From Meandrina meandrites (Eukaryota; Cnidaria; Anthozoa; Scleractinia; Meandrinidae), in assembly GCA_963693305.1 (NCBI GenBank), contig OY855903.1:57951850-58015849 (forward strand): a stretch of 64,000 nt of DNA, read 5' to 3'. The notes beneath the pieces were generated by a model. It was not told where the DNA came from. It did no database searches and worked only from the letters and a program-made list of their open reading frames with translations. This document shows positions 26,001 through 37,100 of the stretch, piece after piece. A program made the position numbers and the translations under genes. The first letter of the stretch is position 1, and each line of letters begins with the position of its first letter.

Positions 26001-27411
26001 CTGAGCAACTAAGCAAATGGACACATTTTGGTTACCTGTGGTTAATAGTATTTTTATGGGCCCAAAACAAAAGATTGTGCACAATTGTGGACCTTTCAAC
26101 AGAACTCATTGCAATTTGTTTGCCGCTTTGAAGTTCGCCAAGCTTCACAGCCATTTCCCAGTACTACAGCTGTATGTCTTGATCCTGGACCAGAGGTATG
26201 TCTTGATCCTGGACTAATCGATTTGTGACTGAGGTGGGGGCTATTACCTCTCAGAGACATATAGGTTATCTTTCATAATGTTGTTGCAACTTTCTAAAGA
26301 TTTATAGTTTTTGAGAAATTTGCAATACAAGTTTTGCCTTATTAATAAATTACAGTGGAAATTGGCCAAGATCAATTGGTTTGTATTGAAGCACTTTGCA
26401 TTGCTAGGAAACAAGAAGCATTGCGTTTCTACATTCTAACAATGGTACTTCTAAATGTTTTTCTGTAGTTACCGGTATAATAGTTTCAGCACCATTTGAA
26501 AATTAAAATAAAATTGCCATCTCAACCTTTATGTAAAGTCGAAATGGCCATTGTGGTAAAGTATGATTCATATAGTATAAGAATATGAAATAAAAATCGA
26601 TAGAACTTGGCCAATTTTCAACTTGTAGTTCGTGCATCAATGATGAGGCAAAACTTGTATTGCCAATTTCTCGAGAACTATAAATCTTTCAGGCCCATAT
26701 TTTACACGGCGATTATTGATGCGATTTTTGTCGCGCTGTCCAATACAGTTTTTGTCGTTCTCGAGCTTGCATAGAAAATCGCAAGTGTAAACTAGCTAGC
26801 TAGTGCCGATTTTGTCATGTTTGAAATTTTTCATCGCGAGCTCGAGCGCGACAGATCTAGAAGTCGCATTAGACAGCACGACAAAAATCACATCAAACAT
26901 TGCCTGTGTAAACGGGCTTTTAGAAAGGTGCAATAACATTTTCGAAGATAGACAGTTCTCCAAAAGTGTTCGTCAGGCAAAGTATCGGGATTTGCGAGCC
27001 TCTCTAGCAACTCTCAATATCCTAAGATGCGTTTGCCCCTGCACACATCTCAGCTATATAAAACAGATCTGACACAATGATATGCCAGCTATGTTTACAG
27101 GAATTAAATGTTACACGCGTAGCATAAGGCTCTCGTCAGGTTTACAAATTCCATCAGGCAGATGACTGTGATTGTAAATCTAAACCGATCGGCAGCAAGG
27201 TTAAGAAAATTCGCAGTAAGGATCGATCATCTCGTAGACGAAAGGATCGATCATTAGCGATAAAGATCTTTACGGTTTATAACGTCAATAATTCAAAGAA
27301 CATGCAGGATAAGCCCGATGTTAGTCAAATACGTGTACTTACCACTACCACTTTTAACTTCTTCGGTGTTGACGATTCTCGTGAACTGCGATCGCGTCTT
27401 GTCTTAGGCAT
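11079..27411 (-). CDS. WDR76: WD repeat-containing protein 76, complete, 16 coding exons
   Basis: Coding exons in transcript order: 27411-27343, 25827-25771, 25171-25061, 24094-24024, 23241-23112, 22054-21965, 21789-21691, 20310-20255, 19943-19790, 19275-19117, 18504-18377, 17889-17785, 15499-15353, 14521-14465, 14124-14022, 11234-11079. All junctions have GT/AG borders and matching phases, giving 563 codons from ATG (context ACCATGC) to TGA. The N-terminal ~225 residues are basic and low in structure; YERMRLENIKQNNEFF near residue 56 and RQSLRLRNKNPDG near 118 resemble the WDR76/CMR1 N-terminal tail. The WD40 propeller runs from about residue 230, with IVPHRIFSMAFHP, AGDKWGNLGIWN, VYLFEPHSRPINCLSFAP, CSYDGTLRCCDF, TDTGYVLVVDTR, SSTDGSVAFWDIRN, GRWLTSFRATWDP and LAGGNSSGKVYVW. 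The WDIR at about 414-417 is a WDXR motif of the type DCAF proteins use to bind DDB1. In other animals WDR76 is a nuclear CRL4 substrate receptor tied to chromatin and DNA-damage responses; that role is inferred here. It is divergent to LOXHD1. Confidence 0.95.
12504..12538 (+). repeat. G-rich tract G19-A-G7-A-G7
   Basis: Lies in the last WDR76 intron (11235-14021). It is G-rich on the plus strand, so C-rich in the WDR76 transcript. The rest of this 2.8-kb intron holds no recognised gene. Confidence 0.9.
13588..13620. repeat. Perfect-looking small hairpin
   Basis: TGTGGATTTTCACAC and GTGTGAAAGTCCACA form a 15-bp stem with one mismatch around a three-base loop. It lies in the last WDR76 intron. 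No miRNA or structural RNA family is recognised. Confidence 0.5.
15865..16040. repeat. Fold-back (MITE-like) element in WDR76 intron
   Basis: The left arm (about 15865-15935) contains GTTGCCTTTTG, GTTTCAAAACGAGTCCTCGT and CAAGTGAAAATG. The right arm (about 15975-16040) contains the reverse complement with CATATGAAAGG, GACTCGTTTTGAAACCCGAG and GGGTAACTTAG. It is a relative of the 3827-3959 element. Confidence 0.65.
16244..16312 (+). mobile_element. SINE fragment
   Basis: GAGTCCTTGTGTTCTTAGGC followed by AAGACACTTTCCTCTC matches the body segment just after the tRNA-like head in the SINE copies at 28802 and 38549. Head and 3' end are missing. Confidence 0.5.
17785..20310 (-). other. WDR76: WDR76 exons 8-12: first half of WD40 propeller
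   Basis: These five exons carry residues about 210-410. Exon 9 holds the hallmark family segment GHIAKIVPHRIFSMAFHP. Exon 10 holds VYLFEPHSRPINCLSFAP and SYDGTLRCCDF, which identify WDR76 over other WD40 families. Exon 11 has a run of aspartates (FDDDDYSRF). Exon 12 has HDRVIKCIDVHPLNRNIF and leads into the WDXR blade. Confidence 0.9.
21086..21150 (+). repeat. Dispersed repeat (ATCCACTGGATAGTG family)
   Basis: ATCCACTGGATAGTGATTTT, CCGGTGGACA and TTATCCATCCTTTGAACAAC recur in diverged form at 62985-63036. It lies in a WDR76 intron. Confidence 0.55.
23429..23492. repeat. ATT/ATC/CATCAC microsatellite
   Basis: An imperfect trinucleotide tract built from ATT, ATC and ATCACC units, in a WDR76 intron. 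Confidence 0.8.
24210..24690. repeat. Fold-back repeat, related to the copy in LOXHD1 intron 23
   Basis: GTGATATCTGGAATAATCAA at 24241 is inverted at 24318-24342 (GACCTTAAATTCCAGATATC). The right part, CTGATTCCCAGAATTAACTG then TAGGCTCTTGGTC, matches on the opposite strand the segment at about 43105-43140. It lies in the WDR76 intron between exons 3 and 4. Confidence 0.6.
25226..25320 (+). repeat. Dispersed repeat ending GGATATTTTCTGGAACTGCA
   Basis: Pattern GAGACCCCCC, then AGAATTTCCAGTGACCATCC, then GGGGTGGGTGTGGATATTTT. Three more copies lie at 29376-29460 (minus), 29500-29612 and 30768-30892. Confidence 0.65.
26169..26216. repeat. Short tandem duplication
   Basis: GTATGTCTTGATCCTGGAC occurs twice with a five-base spacer, in WDR76 intron 1. 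Confidence 0.85.
26290..26694. mobile_element. Fold-back MITE in WDR76 intron 1
   Basis: The left arm has AAAGATTTATAGTTTTTGAG and GCAATACAAGTTTTGCC (26297-26338). The right arm has GGCAAAACTTGTATTGCC and CGAGAACTATAAATCTTTC (26647-26690) in inverse order. A second inner pair (AATTGGCCAAG near 26357 and CTTGGCCAATT near 26607) extends the arms to about 110 bp. Confidence 0.75.
26692..26920. mobile_element. Second fold-back MITE, abutting the first
   Basis: GATGCGATTTTTGTCGCGCT at 26718 is inverted in the segment ending GTGTAAACGGGC (26910-26917), with the pair GCCC..TTTACACGG and CCTGTGTAAACGGGC at the outer ends. Arms are about 60 bp. The element starts where the previous one ends. Confidence 0.7.
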
Positions 27412-28199
27412 GGTGATCGATTCTCGTTTGTGCACTCATTACATAACAGATCAATATGTTCAATCGAGTAACTGGGTTTTCGCGCCAATTTTTGGGAAGT
27501 TGTGTTCTACTGTTGCATCCCCCGGTTAAATGAACGATCGGCATCCATGCTGATCAAATCTTTTGCAGAAAAATAGTTAGTTTTTCGTCAAAATACGCTC
27601 TCTAAAAGCTAGAAGAACTATCATAGCAATAATTTGTTCAGAATTATTGTTTAAAGACACGGTTTAAGTGGATAATGAATACAGTTACTGAGGGGTGGAG
27701 TCTAGGGTAATTTTTGTCGACATAGCGTAGCACGGGAGGCCTGGTTGCTAATTATGCTTTGGAAACGAACTAACAGAGTTTCGTTGTTGTGTTATTATGC
27801 AAATGTTTTTTTGAAGCCAACACGTTCCTGTTTGAAAACTTTATTTCTGTTTTATAATCCTTGATTTGTGATAATTGCCAGGGAAATGGTCCTGGAGCAT
27901 TTCACGAATCATCTACAGAGAATAACTTCTACAAAAAGGAGACGCGGGACAAAGTTGTAGCGTGACATCTTGTCGATTTACAAATGGACTACGACGTGAT
28001 TCGCTTTGGAGTTTTGAATGAAGTAATCCGTGACTGTTAGTCAAACACATTTGTGTGGATGCAGCTTACTAAACTGATGATATCTTTAGAAAATCTCGAG
28101 GGTTATTTGCCATAAACTACGATGTCTTAACAGGATAAACGTTCTATACACCAGGCATTTTTATCAGCACGCTTTCTCGTAATATTTGACTGGGAAAAA
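27412..28199. promoter_or_regulatory. Divergent promoter between WDR76 (minus) and LOXHD1 (plus)
   Basis: Only 788 bp separate the two start codons, so both promoters and 5' UTRs must lie here unless one gene has an upstream non-coding exon. No TATA box is convincing at a usual position. The LOXHD1 side has an in-frame TAA at 28128-28130 with no ATG between it and 28200. Confidence 0.7.
27477..27490 (-). promoter_or_regulatory. E2F-like site near WDR76 start
   Basis: The minus strand reads ATTGGCGCGAAAA, a close match to the E2F consensus TTTSSCGC and its complement. It is about 66-79 bp upstream of the WDR76 ATG and overlaps an inverted CCAAT on the plus strand. It fits a proliferation-linked gene, but is a motif match only. 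Confidence 0.5.
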
Positions 28200-31100
28200 A
28201 TGCAGAGTTCAGAGGCCGTGAAAGGCGTTTTACAGGATACACATTTATTATCTACAAGCTTGGGTCGACCAGAACTTACAAGAAATACGCGAACAACAAC
28301 GCGGCATCGACCAAGACCTGTATCGGGTAAGTTCTCGAACTTCTGTTTGTATAGCTAATTAACTTAATTATAATCTTTTGTGTATTTACCTGAGTGTATA
28401 AACTGTAAGCTTACTGTTAAAATATCTTTAGCACTAACATTACAGATGTAGAAAAGGCGTATCATGTTAAGTTTACATATATATATATGAATTATAGAAC
28501 TGGAGTAAAATGTTGAAGGTTTAAATTAACAGAACTAGTGTAGCTTCTACTGCTGCTTTAGTGTAGCAGGTGCTATTGTTTTGGGTACAAGGGGCGTTGC
28601 TCTTGTTGTTTGTTCTATTGTTCTCCTAAAGGGAAGTGAGCCATTTATGTGAGACCTGCTACCCAATTATAAAAAAAGAATGACTGCTTTTTAGACATCA
28701 CTTTTTCACCAAAAAGGCTATGGCCTTCCCATGATCTACCACTAAGAATAATGCATACAAAGTCATGGTCCAGCCAGGACTTATAAAATTGTTGTGGGCT
28801 TGTGGGAGGTGTAGTGGCCTAATGGTTAGTGCACTTGACTCCAGATCAGGTGGTCTAAGTTCGAGCACTGGCCAGGGCACTGCATTGTGTTCTCAGGAAA
28901 GACACTTTGCTCTCATAGTGCCTCTCTCCACCCAGGTGTAATGGGTACTGGCAAATTTACTGCTGGGGGTGACCCTGCAATGGACTAGTATCCCATTCAG
29001 GGGGAGTAGAAATACTCCTGGTCGCTACATGCTACGCAAACTGGGATAAGCTTCGGCCTGATGGGATACTTAGCTGGAACGCAGTCACTTTACATGTACT
29101 GTACCTTTACCTTATCATTACAAATAATCTGACTGGTCAAGCTATTCATTGTATTGACAATCTCGTCCCAAAGCCTGCTTTCCTTTTGGTCAGTGCCAAG
29201 AACCCGGTCCCTGATCGGACATGATTTTAAAACCATGTGCATAGCCCCTTTGTGCGATTCTCTGCCATTCAAGATTGAGCAAGCAACCCTGTGTCTGCGC
29301 TGAATGACCTGAAGTTGACTCCTGGAATTGGGTGTGACCAGAAATCGTGTTCTTGGTGCTGAACAAAAGAAAAGCAGGCTCTTCGGATGAGATTGTTTTA
29401 TCAGCTTGGCCAAAGAAGCCAATGTGTAGCTCCAGAGAATATCCATACCCACCACAGAAGAAACATGCCCTATAACCCCCTACCCCTCTGTAAATTCCAA
29501 TGTAGCTTTATATATTGCTTTAAAATTTTGGCTCCTTGATACCCTTCACCCTGGAATTTCCAATCATTTCTGTGGAGGGAGTGTATGGATATTTCTGGAA
29601 CTAGTATGTACAATGTAAGCTAAATAGTCCTTTCTGAGTAGTAACTGGAGATCATGTACAAGTACATTCACTCTAGACAGGAAGTTTACATGCCCTTTAA
29701 GTGATAGCAAAAGATTGTTAAATCAGTAAGTCCCTCTTGTTCATAGCACCACCAAGTCAGCAGCCTCGCTGGAGATATCCAAACTCACCTGAACCTAAAA
29801 AAGCCAGAAAGTTCCACGTGAGCCTCAACCACACCCCATTTGAGAGTAAAACAAGTCAAAAGGCACCATTTGCTCCAAGAGCAACGATAGGAGGGAGTAC
29901 TACACTACGTGGAAAAGATTTCTCTCCAGCAACATACAATTCTTTGAGTGATCCTCACTTGAATCCATATTTTGCCAGAAAGTTTGGGAAAAGTGCATCT
30001 TTGAGGGAAACAGGATTGTCAAGAACAAAGGTACATCTACATGTATGGTTTAATTTAATAGTTGTCAGCATGGTAGTATGAAATTTACCACACAAGAGTG
30101 CAAGAGAGTTTCAGGCCAAATGGAAATGCGAGTTTGAACTATCAATCTGAACTCTCATCCTTGTCTGGTCCTGGTTTAATGGTACAGGTCATAATTTATT
30201 CCATGTATTTTGTTATTTTCAGGGAAGAAAGAGTAGCAGTGGGAAGACAAAGAAAAAAGGTTAGTTGATATAATTTATTATTTCTTGTCCTATACTTGTG
30301 AATACAGAAATATATAATCCTTTCATATGTTATTTCCTTATTCTTCTATGTTGACAGTCTTAACTGCAATGTACTCTTAATTCACACCCACATAAGAATA
30401 TATAACAATACTATAATAATACCGTCATTATGAGAAATACATGAAACGAGTGCTTGTCGAGAACTTGCCATCAGGAGATGGATTTTTTTTGGCATAATCT
30501 CCGCTCATTTCCCTGACCATTTTGAGGGCAAATAGCACAACTTTAATATTTGTTTATAGAATCACCAATTTTTACAATTGGCATTCAATGGTAATTTTTG
30601 TAAATAAATTAATATGTGAAAACAAATCTCACTTTGTATGCACTTTTTTCAGTGGAGAACAGCAATCTTTGATCATTTTGAATATTTTGACACTAATTAT
30701 TAGATCACTAATGTTGTCCTCCCACAGAAGGTTGTTTGGTTTGAATCCCCCCACCCCTTTGAAAAATCCAGTTATTTATAAGCCCTATACTTTCCTTTTA
30801 AAATTTTGGCTTTTGAGACCCCCCACACCCTCGGAATTTCTATTGATCTTTCATGGGGTGGGTATGGATATTTTCTGGAACTGCACTTTATAATATTATT
30901 GTATTGTAAGCTATTTTGGTTGCCATTGTATTATAATTAACTGCATGTTTCCTCAGATGTTTCTCTCTATAATGTTAAGTCCAGTTATCCACTGGTTTCT
31001 TCAGTCCAAAATTGATTTGCTTTGAAAAAGACAGTTTTTTTCATGGGAAGAATAAAATTAATTAAATTATTCAAAATAATTCATACATGTGTATGGAGGC

Positions 31101-34100
31101 TGCAGAACATTGTGCAATTGGTAATTTGTTAGTCACAAGGCTGTTGTGAATGTCGCAAATTTATGTTTATTTTGCAAGGAGAAATCGAGATTTATCATCT
31201 GACGTAATTTTTTTAATGTAATTTTTGCCTACTGATACAGGAGTTACATACAAAGTTACAGTGAAAACTGGAGCCAAGAAAAATGGTGGCACAGATGCAA
31301 AGGTATTTAATATAAGATTGCAGTTTCAATTTTCCTGGGCTAGGTTTTGAATATCATTTTGTTGTACATGTTTAGTACAAAATAATAAATTACATTACAT
31401 GTACATGACTGTAAATGTTGTATTCTGAAGGGTGATTTACTCAGTATGACTTTCTTGCAAGTGACAAGCAAATGCCATGACTACAACACAAATCGTGACG
31501 TGTAAATCACCCTACCACATCCTTACGACAGATGTGCACACATGTAATGGTCCCACATGTAAGTCATGTCATAAGCCTGTTGTAAGCTGGTTGCATGTGA
31601 GACAGTTGTACCGTGTAAATCTTTCTTAATTTATTGTGCATGACAGTCTTAAAATTATAAACTTTATTTGGAGGATGAGTTCAGAAAATAAACATGCACA
31701 GTGCATACTGAAGGAAATAATTTACTGCACATGGTTATATTTTCTAGGTTTATAGCAGATGATTGAGCATGTGCTCCTGGACTTTCCACTAAAAATTAAA
31801 ATAATCAAGAGTCTCAGCTTAAGTCAAATGTAAACTGTGGTCTGGTAATTAAATAACTGAGATTCAGTGTACATGTAAGAGAGTAGGTAGATATACATGT
31901 AAAGCTGTTTTTTTCTGAGTTGGGGTACCACAGGGAACCCAGTCTTGATATTCAACACTGGGTGGTTAAATATGTGCAATAAACAGCAGCTCAATATTAT
32001 TAATAATGATCACATGTAATTAAAATGTTAAATATTTAACATTATTCTACTGTGTAGGTTTTTGCTGAATTTCGTGGGACAACCGGCAAGTTTACTAGAC
32101 CACTGACACATCAAGTGGATCCTGCAGTACCAGCGGCCTTTATTGCCACATTGCCACCCTTCCAATTCCATTCAGGAAGCACTGAGCACTTCACCGTCAA
32201 AGGACCAGATGTCGGGGAGCTTATCCAGCTCATTATCCAGGTATTAAAGGGACACTGTCACGAGAATGATGTCAAAAACTGAACAGCCCAACAACATGAT
32301 TACACCATTGGAAACCTATTAACAGTGGTCAAGTTTTCTTAAAATTACTATACCACTGTACTGAAGAGAAATATAGAGTGATATCACTGTGATACCATCG
32401 GGAGCTTTTGATCTCAACTTGAAAAAGTCAGCCTGACTTTTTCAAGTTCTGTCCTTGTGGTTTGGGAAAATTGATGAAACCTGTTTGCGGTCACCCTCTT
32501 CTTTAAACAATTTGCTAGATATCCTTCCCTTTACATTCTAGGAGCATTTCCTGTATAGTTGAAAGTACTTAGTCGTAATTTTGGTGCTGTTTTACTAAAA
32601 AAGCCAAAAATGTCCGTGACAGTGCCCCTTTAAGTGCTTCACTTTTATAACTTGTTTGTGGGGAGTAGTGCAGTGGTGAGAGCGCTCACTTCCCACCAAT
32701 GTGTCCCAGGTTCGTTTCCCAGACCTGGCATCATATGTGAGTTGAGTTTGTTGTTGTCCCTGCTCTGAGGGTTTTTCTCCAAGTTCTCCAGTTTTCCTAC
32801 CTCCACAGAAAATTCTAAGTACCAATTCAATTGGGAATTCAAGGGCCACAGGTTTGTCAGTTGCAAGATTGTGATGGGCAACCCTCGTTAAATAACTTAC
32901 TATTAATAGGTGATTTGTTTATTTATTTCACGTAAAAAGGACATGCCTTTGTGTAAAATATGCCACATGGAGACTTAGAAATGTCTGCATTAAGACTTTG
33001 ATGTAAATGACCCATTAGGTCGACCATTTACTAAAGGTTCCAACTGCAGAACAGGGTTGTAACACTGCAGTCACTGTGGTGATCATGGCAGTTAAAGCAG
33101 TGCTTTCAATAAGCACCGACGGCCGACGAAAAGTGTTGGCTACTTTGCTCAGAGAAGTGAGCTACTTTTTCCCCTAAATTGAAGTAACTAAATAAACTAG
33201 AAAGATCCTTTCAAACCTTGTTGATGCAGTCGGCTACTCTATTCTAAGCAGCTGCCTACTTCAACTTTTATTGAAACCCCTGTTAAGAGTTTTAATAGTA
33301 TCAAAATATCAAAAGACCACTGTCAGTGGGGGAGTTGTGGGGTGGCAGGTGGGGGGGGGGGGGGGGTTGGTTCAGGTGGTGGGGCATCATGACCCCCAAT
33401 GTAACGTTGGCTCTGCAGCCAGTATCTTATTTTTATGAAAGCCTGATGACAATTCTTTATGTGCATAAGTCTCATTTCCTTGTCTTTTGTAGCATGATGG
33501 TCGAGAACGCAAACAAGGGTGGTTCCTTGATGAGATACAAGTGACCAATCCTCACAAACCACAAACATGGACATTTCCTTGCTACCAGTGGCTTTCACTG
33601 TATGAGAGCGATTGTCAAGTACGACGCAGTTTAAAACCACTAGTTCATAAGAAGGCTGAAAAAGTTGGTATGTTCTGCATAGAGTTCACGTCCTTGTTGA
33701 GGCAAGCAATAATTTCCCACTTGCTGCAGCTTATCCCATTTTCTGTAGGAAAAAGCGACTAGGAGTACGTTGTGTTTTTACTCCTTCCTGGATAGGGTGC
33801 TAGCCCACTGCAGGGCTATCGCCCACCATTAATATGGCGGATCCCAGGTTGATGGAGAGGGGCACTATGAGGGTAAATTATCTGCCCAAGAACACAACAC
33901 AATAACCCAGGCAGGGTTCGATTCCAGACCACTCGCTCCAGATTCCAACATTATTCTAACCATTAGGCCACCATACCTCCAATTACATGTACATGCGTAC
34001 ACATATATCTTCCCAAATGGTCTGGTTGTGATGAGTGTAACATTCTATAAATGCATGTGTGACCCTATTTGTTTGATCTTGAATGGACTGTAGGTGATAT

Positions 34101-37100
34101 TTGCACCACTTTTATTTGCATTTGGTAGTTTATGTGATAGAAGTATACACTGGCGACAAGGCAGGTGCTGGAACAGATGCTCATGTGTTTGTTACTTTGT
34201 ATGGCAAGAGAGGACAAGCTCCTAAAACACAGCTTATCAGCAGGTGTGGTCTCAATTGTAGAATATCATTATAAACCCCCCAAACTTAATATCAGATGAA
34301 GAGTTCTTTGGAAATGCCTTTCTCAAACTCATTAATAATCCATCTGGTTAACACTTAAAGGAAATCAGAACCATGACGGTGGTTTGAAATCTGATCTTAA
34401 TTAGCATAGATTTTTAAGATATTATTTCTCTGTTTTCTCTGTAGTTTAAGTTTTTATAAATCTATATTATGCAATATTCCTACATCAGTTAGTACATGTA
34501 TGGACCAAGCTACACCTGCAACTTACAGTACTTTTCAAATAAAGTCCTAACTATTTGCTGTATTACATTTAATTCTATTTTTTATGCTTCTGTAATTAAC
34601 AGGACTGATGATGCATTTGAACGGAATAAAAAAGATGTGTTCAAGATTAAGACAACTGACCTCGGGCCTCTAAGGAAATTAACGTGAGAACTGAGATTAT
34701 TGTACATTTAAGTTGCTTAATTTACATCAAGATAAACAAAGCACAAACATGCATAAGACATTCTGCCACTTTCCTGCTAATGCATTGCAGCTGAAACTAG
34801 CCAGTGATATTTATCAGCATTTTTTTTTGCAAATCTTGAGGACTTTTGACATTATTTTTAGGCTTCAGCCCATCTGCTCTGAGAAGTTAATAAGGAGAAC
34901 CAGCAGTTGACCTACATATAAATTACACTCTTTTTACGTGTGATTAAGCAAACAGCGCCTGTCCACTACTTGGCAAAGTGGAAAGGCTGCACTGTACATA
35001 TGTGTTTGGTAGAAGCTAATGGATGAATAGTGCACTCTCTTTATCCTACTCCAAACCCATTCTAGAACCCCAAAGAGACACTGAATTAAAATTTCTAAAT
35101 ACCCTCAGTGATGTGAAATACATGAGAAAATTACATTTTTCTTTTCACTGTGTTTTCTTACAAATATAATTTTTCTTTGTCTTTTTACCTTAGTGTGGAG
35201 CATGACAATTTTGGTTTTTCAGCTGGATGGTTTCTTGATAAGGTAATAAAAACGTTACAATTACACTGCAATTACTTAAAATTTTCCTGAAATATGTTAG
35301 AGGGTCGTTAGACCATTAATTCTGTGTGTGGCCAACTGGATATCAGAATAAGGTCGCATAAATGATAAGTGAAATTGTGACTTGGATAAAGTGAAAATAA
35401 CTTGATTTGAGACCACTTCTCCACTTATTTTCAAGGTTGCATAATATATATATAATTAATTATGTGTTCTGAAACTTTCTGAGATTAATGCAGGGCAAAC
35501 TTTTTATCATTTCAATTTTTCTTGAATGTTTAACAGCCATTTTTAAAGGAATTAGGTTGCAACACTTTTTCTAAGAATATTGTGTGCCTAGGTTTCTGAA
35601 ATTAGGGTCTGTATAGCTGATTGTCACCAACTATTAATATTATTTCAGATAATTGTGTATTGTCGTGAGAGAGAAGAGCGTAAATTCTACTTTCCATGTA
35701 ATCAATGGCTAGCTAAAGATGAAGGAGATGGGCAGATAGTGAGGCAGCTGACAGCAACGACTGATTCTTCAGCTGCATTTGAAGGTAACTACCGATAATA
35801 ACCCGTTATCATCACTCAGTATCTGATTTGTCCTTACATTCGCCAATTATTTCATGAGTGCGTATTGGATATGAGATGGTAGATAGTCGGCTACAACTAT
35901 CCAGCAAGCATGAGTGGAATGATTGTTTTATTAAAACACCCAAAGGATTTCACACCTACCATACAGTATTTGTGGTCCATAGTATATGAGCATGTGGCCT
36001 GGAAAGGCCTGTAAACCAACTAAAACTCGGGAATTGCAATTATATACATGTACCATAGCTAGTTTTGAAATAAATATTAAACATTTAACTTTTATTGAGA
36101 TCTACAGTTAAGCTTCAAAGTTGTATGTGAAATCTGAATTACATAATGTACATGCCTGTACATTATAGATCACACATGAACACATTACATGTTGTTTACT
36201 TGTATCCAGGCCACCATTACCTGGTTCACACGTTTACTGGTGACAAGAGGGGAGCTGGAACTGATGCTAATGTCGTCATTACCATATTTGGAGAGGATGG
36301 TGATTCAGGAGAGAAAAAGTTAGACAATGCCAGGAACAACTTTGAACGTGGAAAGTACGTACATGTTTCTCTTGGATCACAAAGTACAATTGTATGCTTA
36401 ACTATTATGTGCTAGCAGTTTTTGGTTTATTTATAATTGCATCTGTACAGTACATGGTTGGTTCATCTACATTGTAAATGTCGGCATGAGATTCAGGATT
36501 CTTAAATTAAATACAAAATCTTTTTAATATTTGGAATTGGGTTGTGACAATAACATACAATGTATAATAACATGTATAACAATTTGTCAACCTGTTTATA
36601 CATTTTTTGTCCGTATTTTTTTTTTCAGGAAAGATTCTTTTAAAGTTATGTGTGGCACATATGTTGGTCGACTGAGCAAGATAAGGATTGGGCATGATAA
36701 CAGTGGACTTGGCCCTGGCTGGTTTTTAAACAAGGTAAGTTGTTTGGAAAAGAAAACGAAATTTTTGGATTTTGTTATGCACTAGTTTGCTTCAGGACTG
36801 TCTGTTAATCTGATTTTCATAATCTAAATTTGATAATTTGTTGGTTTTATTGACTTGCTTTTCAGGTTACTGTTGAGGATCCTAAGACAGGAGATGCTGT
36901 TGATTTTCCATGCAGGCAGTGGTTTGCAAAAAATGAGGATGATGGCCAGATTTCACGTGAACTGACCAGAGCAGATGGCAAAGATGGGGACATAGTAACT
37001 GATAAAGGTAAATGCCGTACATGTACATTGTACAGGTATGTGTAGAATAACAAAGGTGAACAATCAGGTGTCATGTTATAGTTACATATTTAGGCCCATA

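Larger units (their letters stand above)
28200..30259 (+). other. LOXHD1: LOXHD1 exons 1-3: non-PLAT N-terminal region
   Basis: Residues 1-149 are serine, threonine, proline and basic-rich, without a signal peptide. Exon 1 starts [13 protein letters not shown]; the ATG is the first after an in-frame TAA 72 bases upstream. Exon 2 has [19 protein letters not shown] and the segment [16 protein letters not shown]. Exon 3 is only 37 nt and encodes [12 protein letters not shown], a lysine-serine linker into PLAT 1. Intron 1 (28327-29746) and intron 3 hold SINE and dispersed-repeat copies. It is unlike the acidic N-terminus I recall for the human protein. Confidence 0.85.
31241..33667 (+). other. 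LOXHD1: PLAT 1 (exons 4-6), degenerate
   Basis: Residues about 150-290. Strand 1 is [18 protein letters not shown], so the usual TGD..GAGTDA loop is altered. Exon 5 ([16 protein letters not shown]) has no GE.GDTG and no FERG, and carries a longer loop with [20 protein letters not shown]. The second half is [17 protein letters not shown] and [15 protein letters not shown], so it lacks DDG.I.REL. It is probably a structural end-cap domain. Confidence 0.85.

Noticed and set aside
29090..29455. 121-codon minus ORF in LOXHD1 intron 1
   Set aside because: It overlaps the dispersed GGATATTTTCTGGAAC repeat and has no domain features; likely repeat-derived noise.
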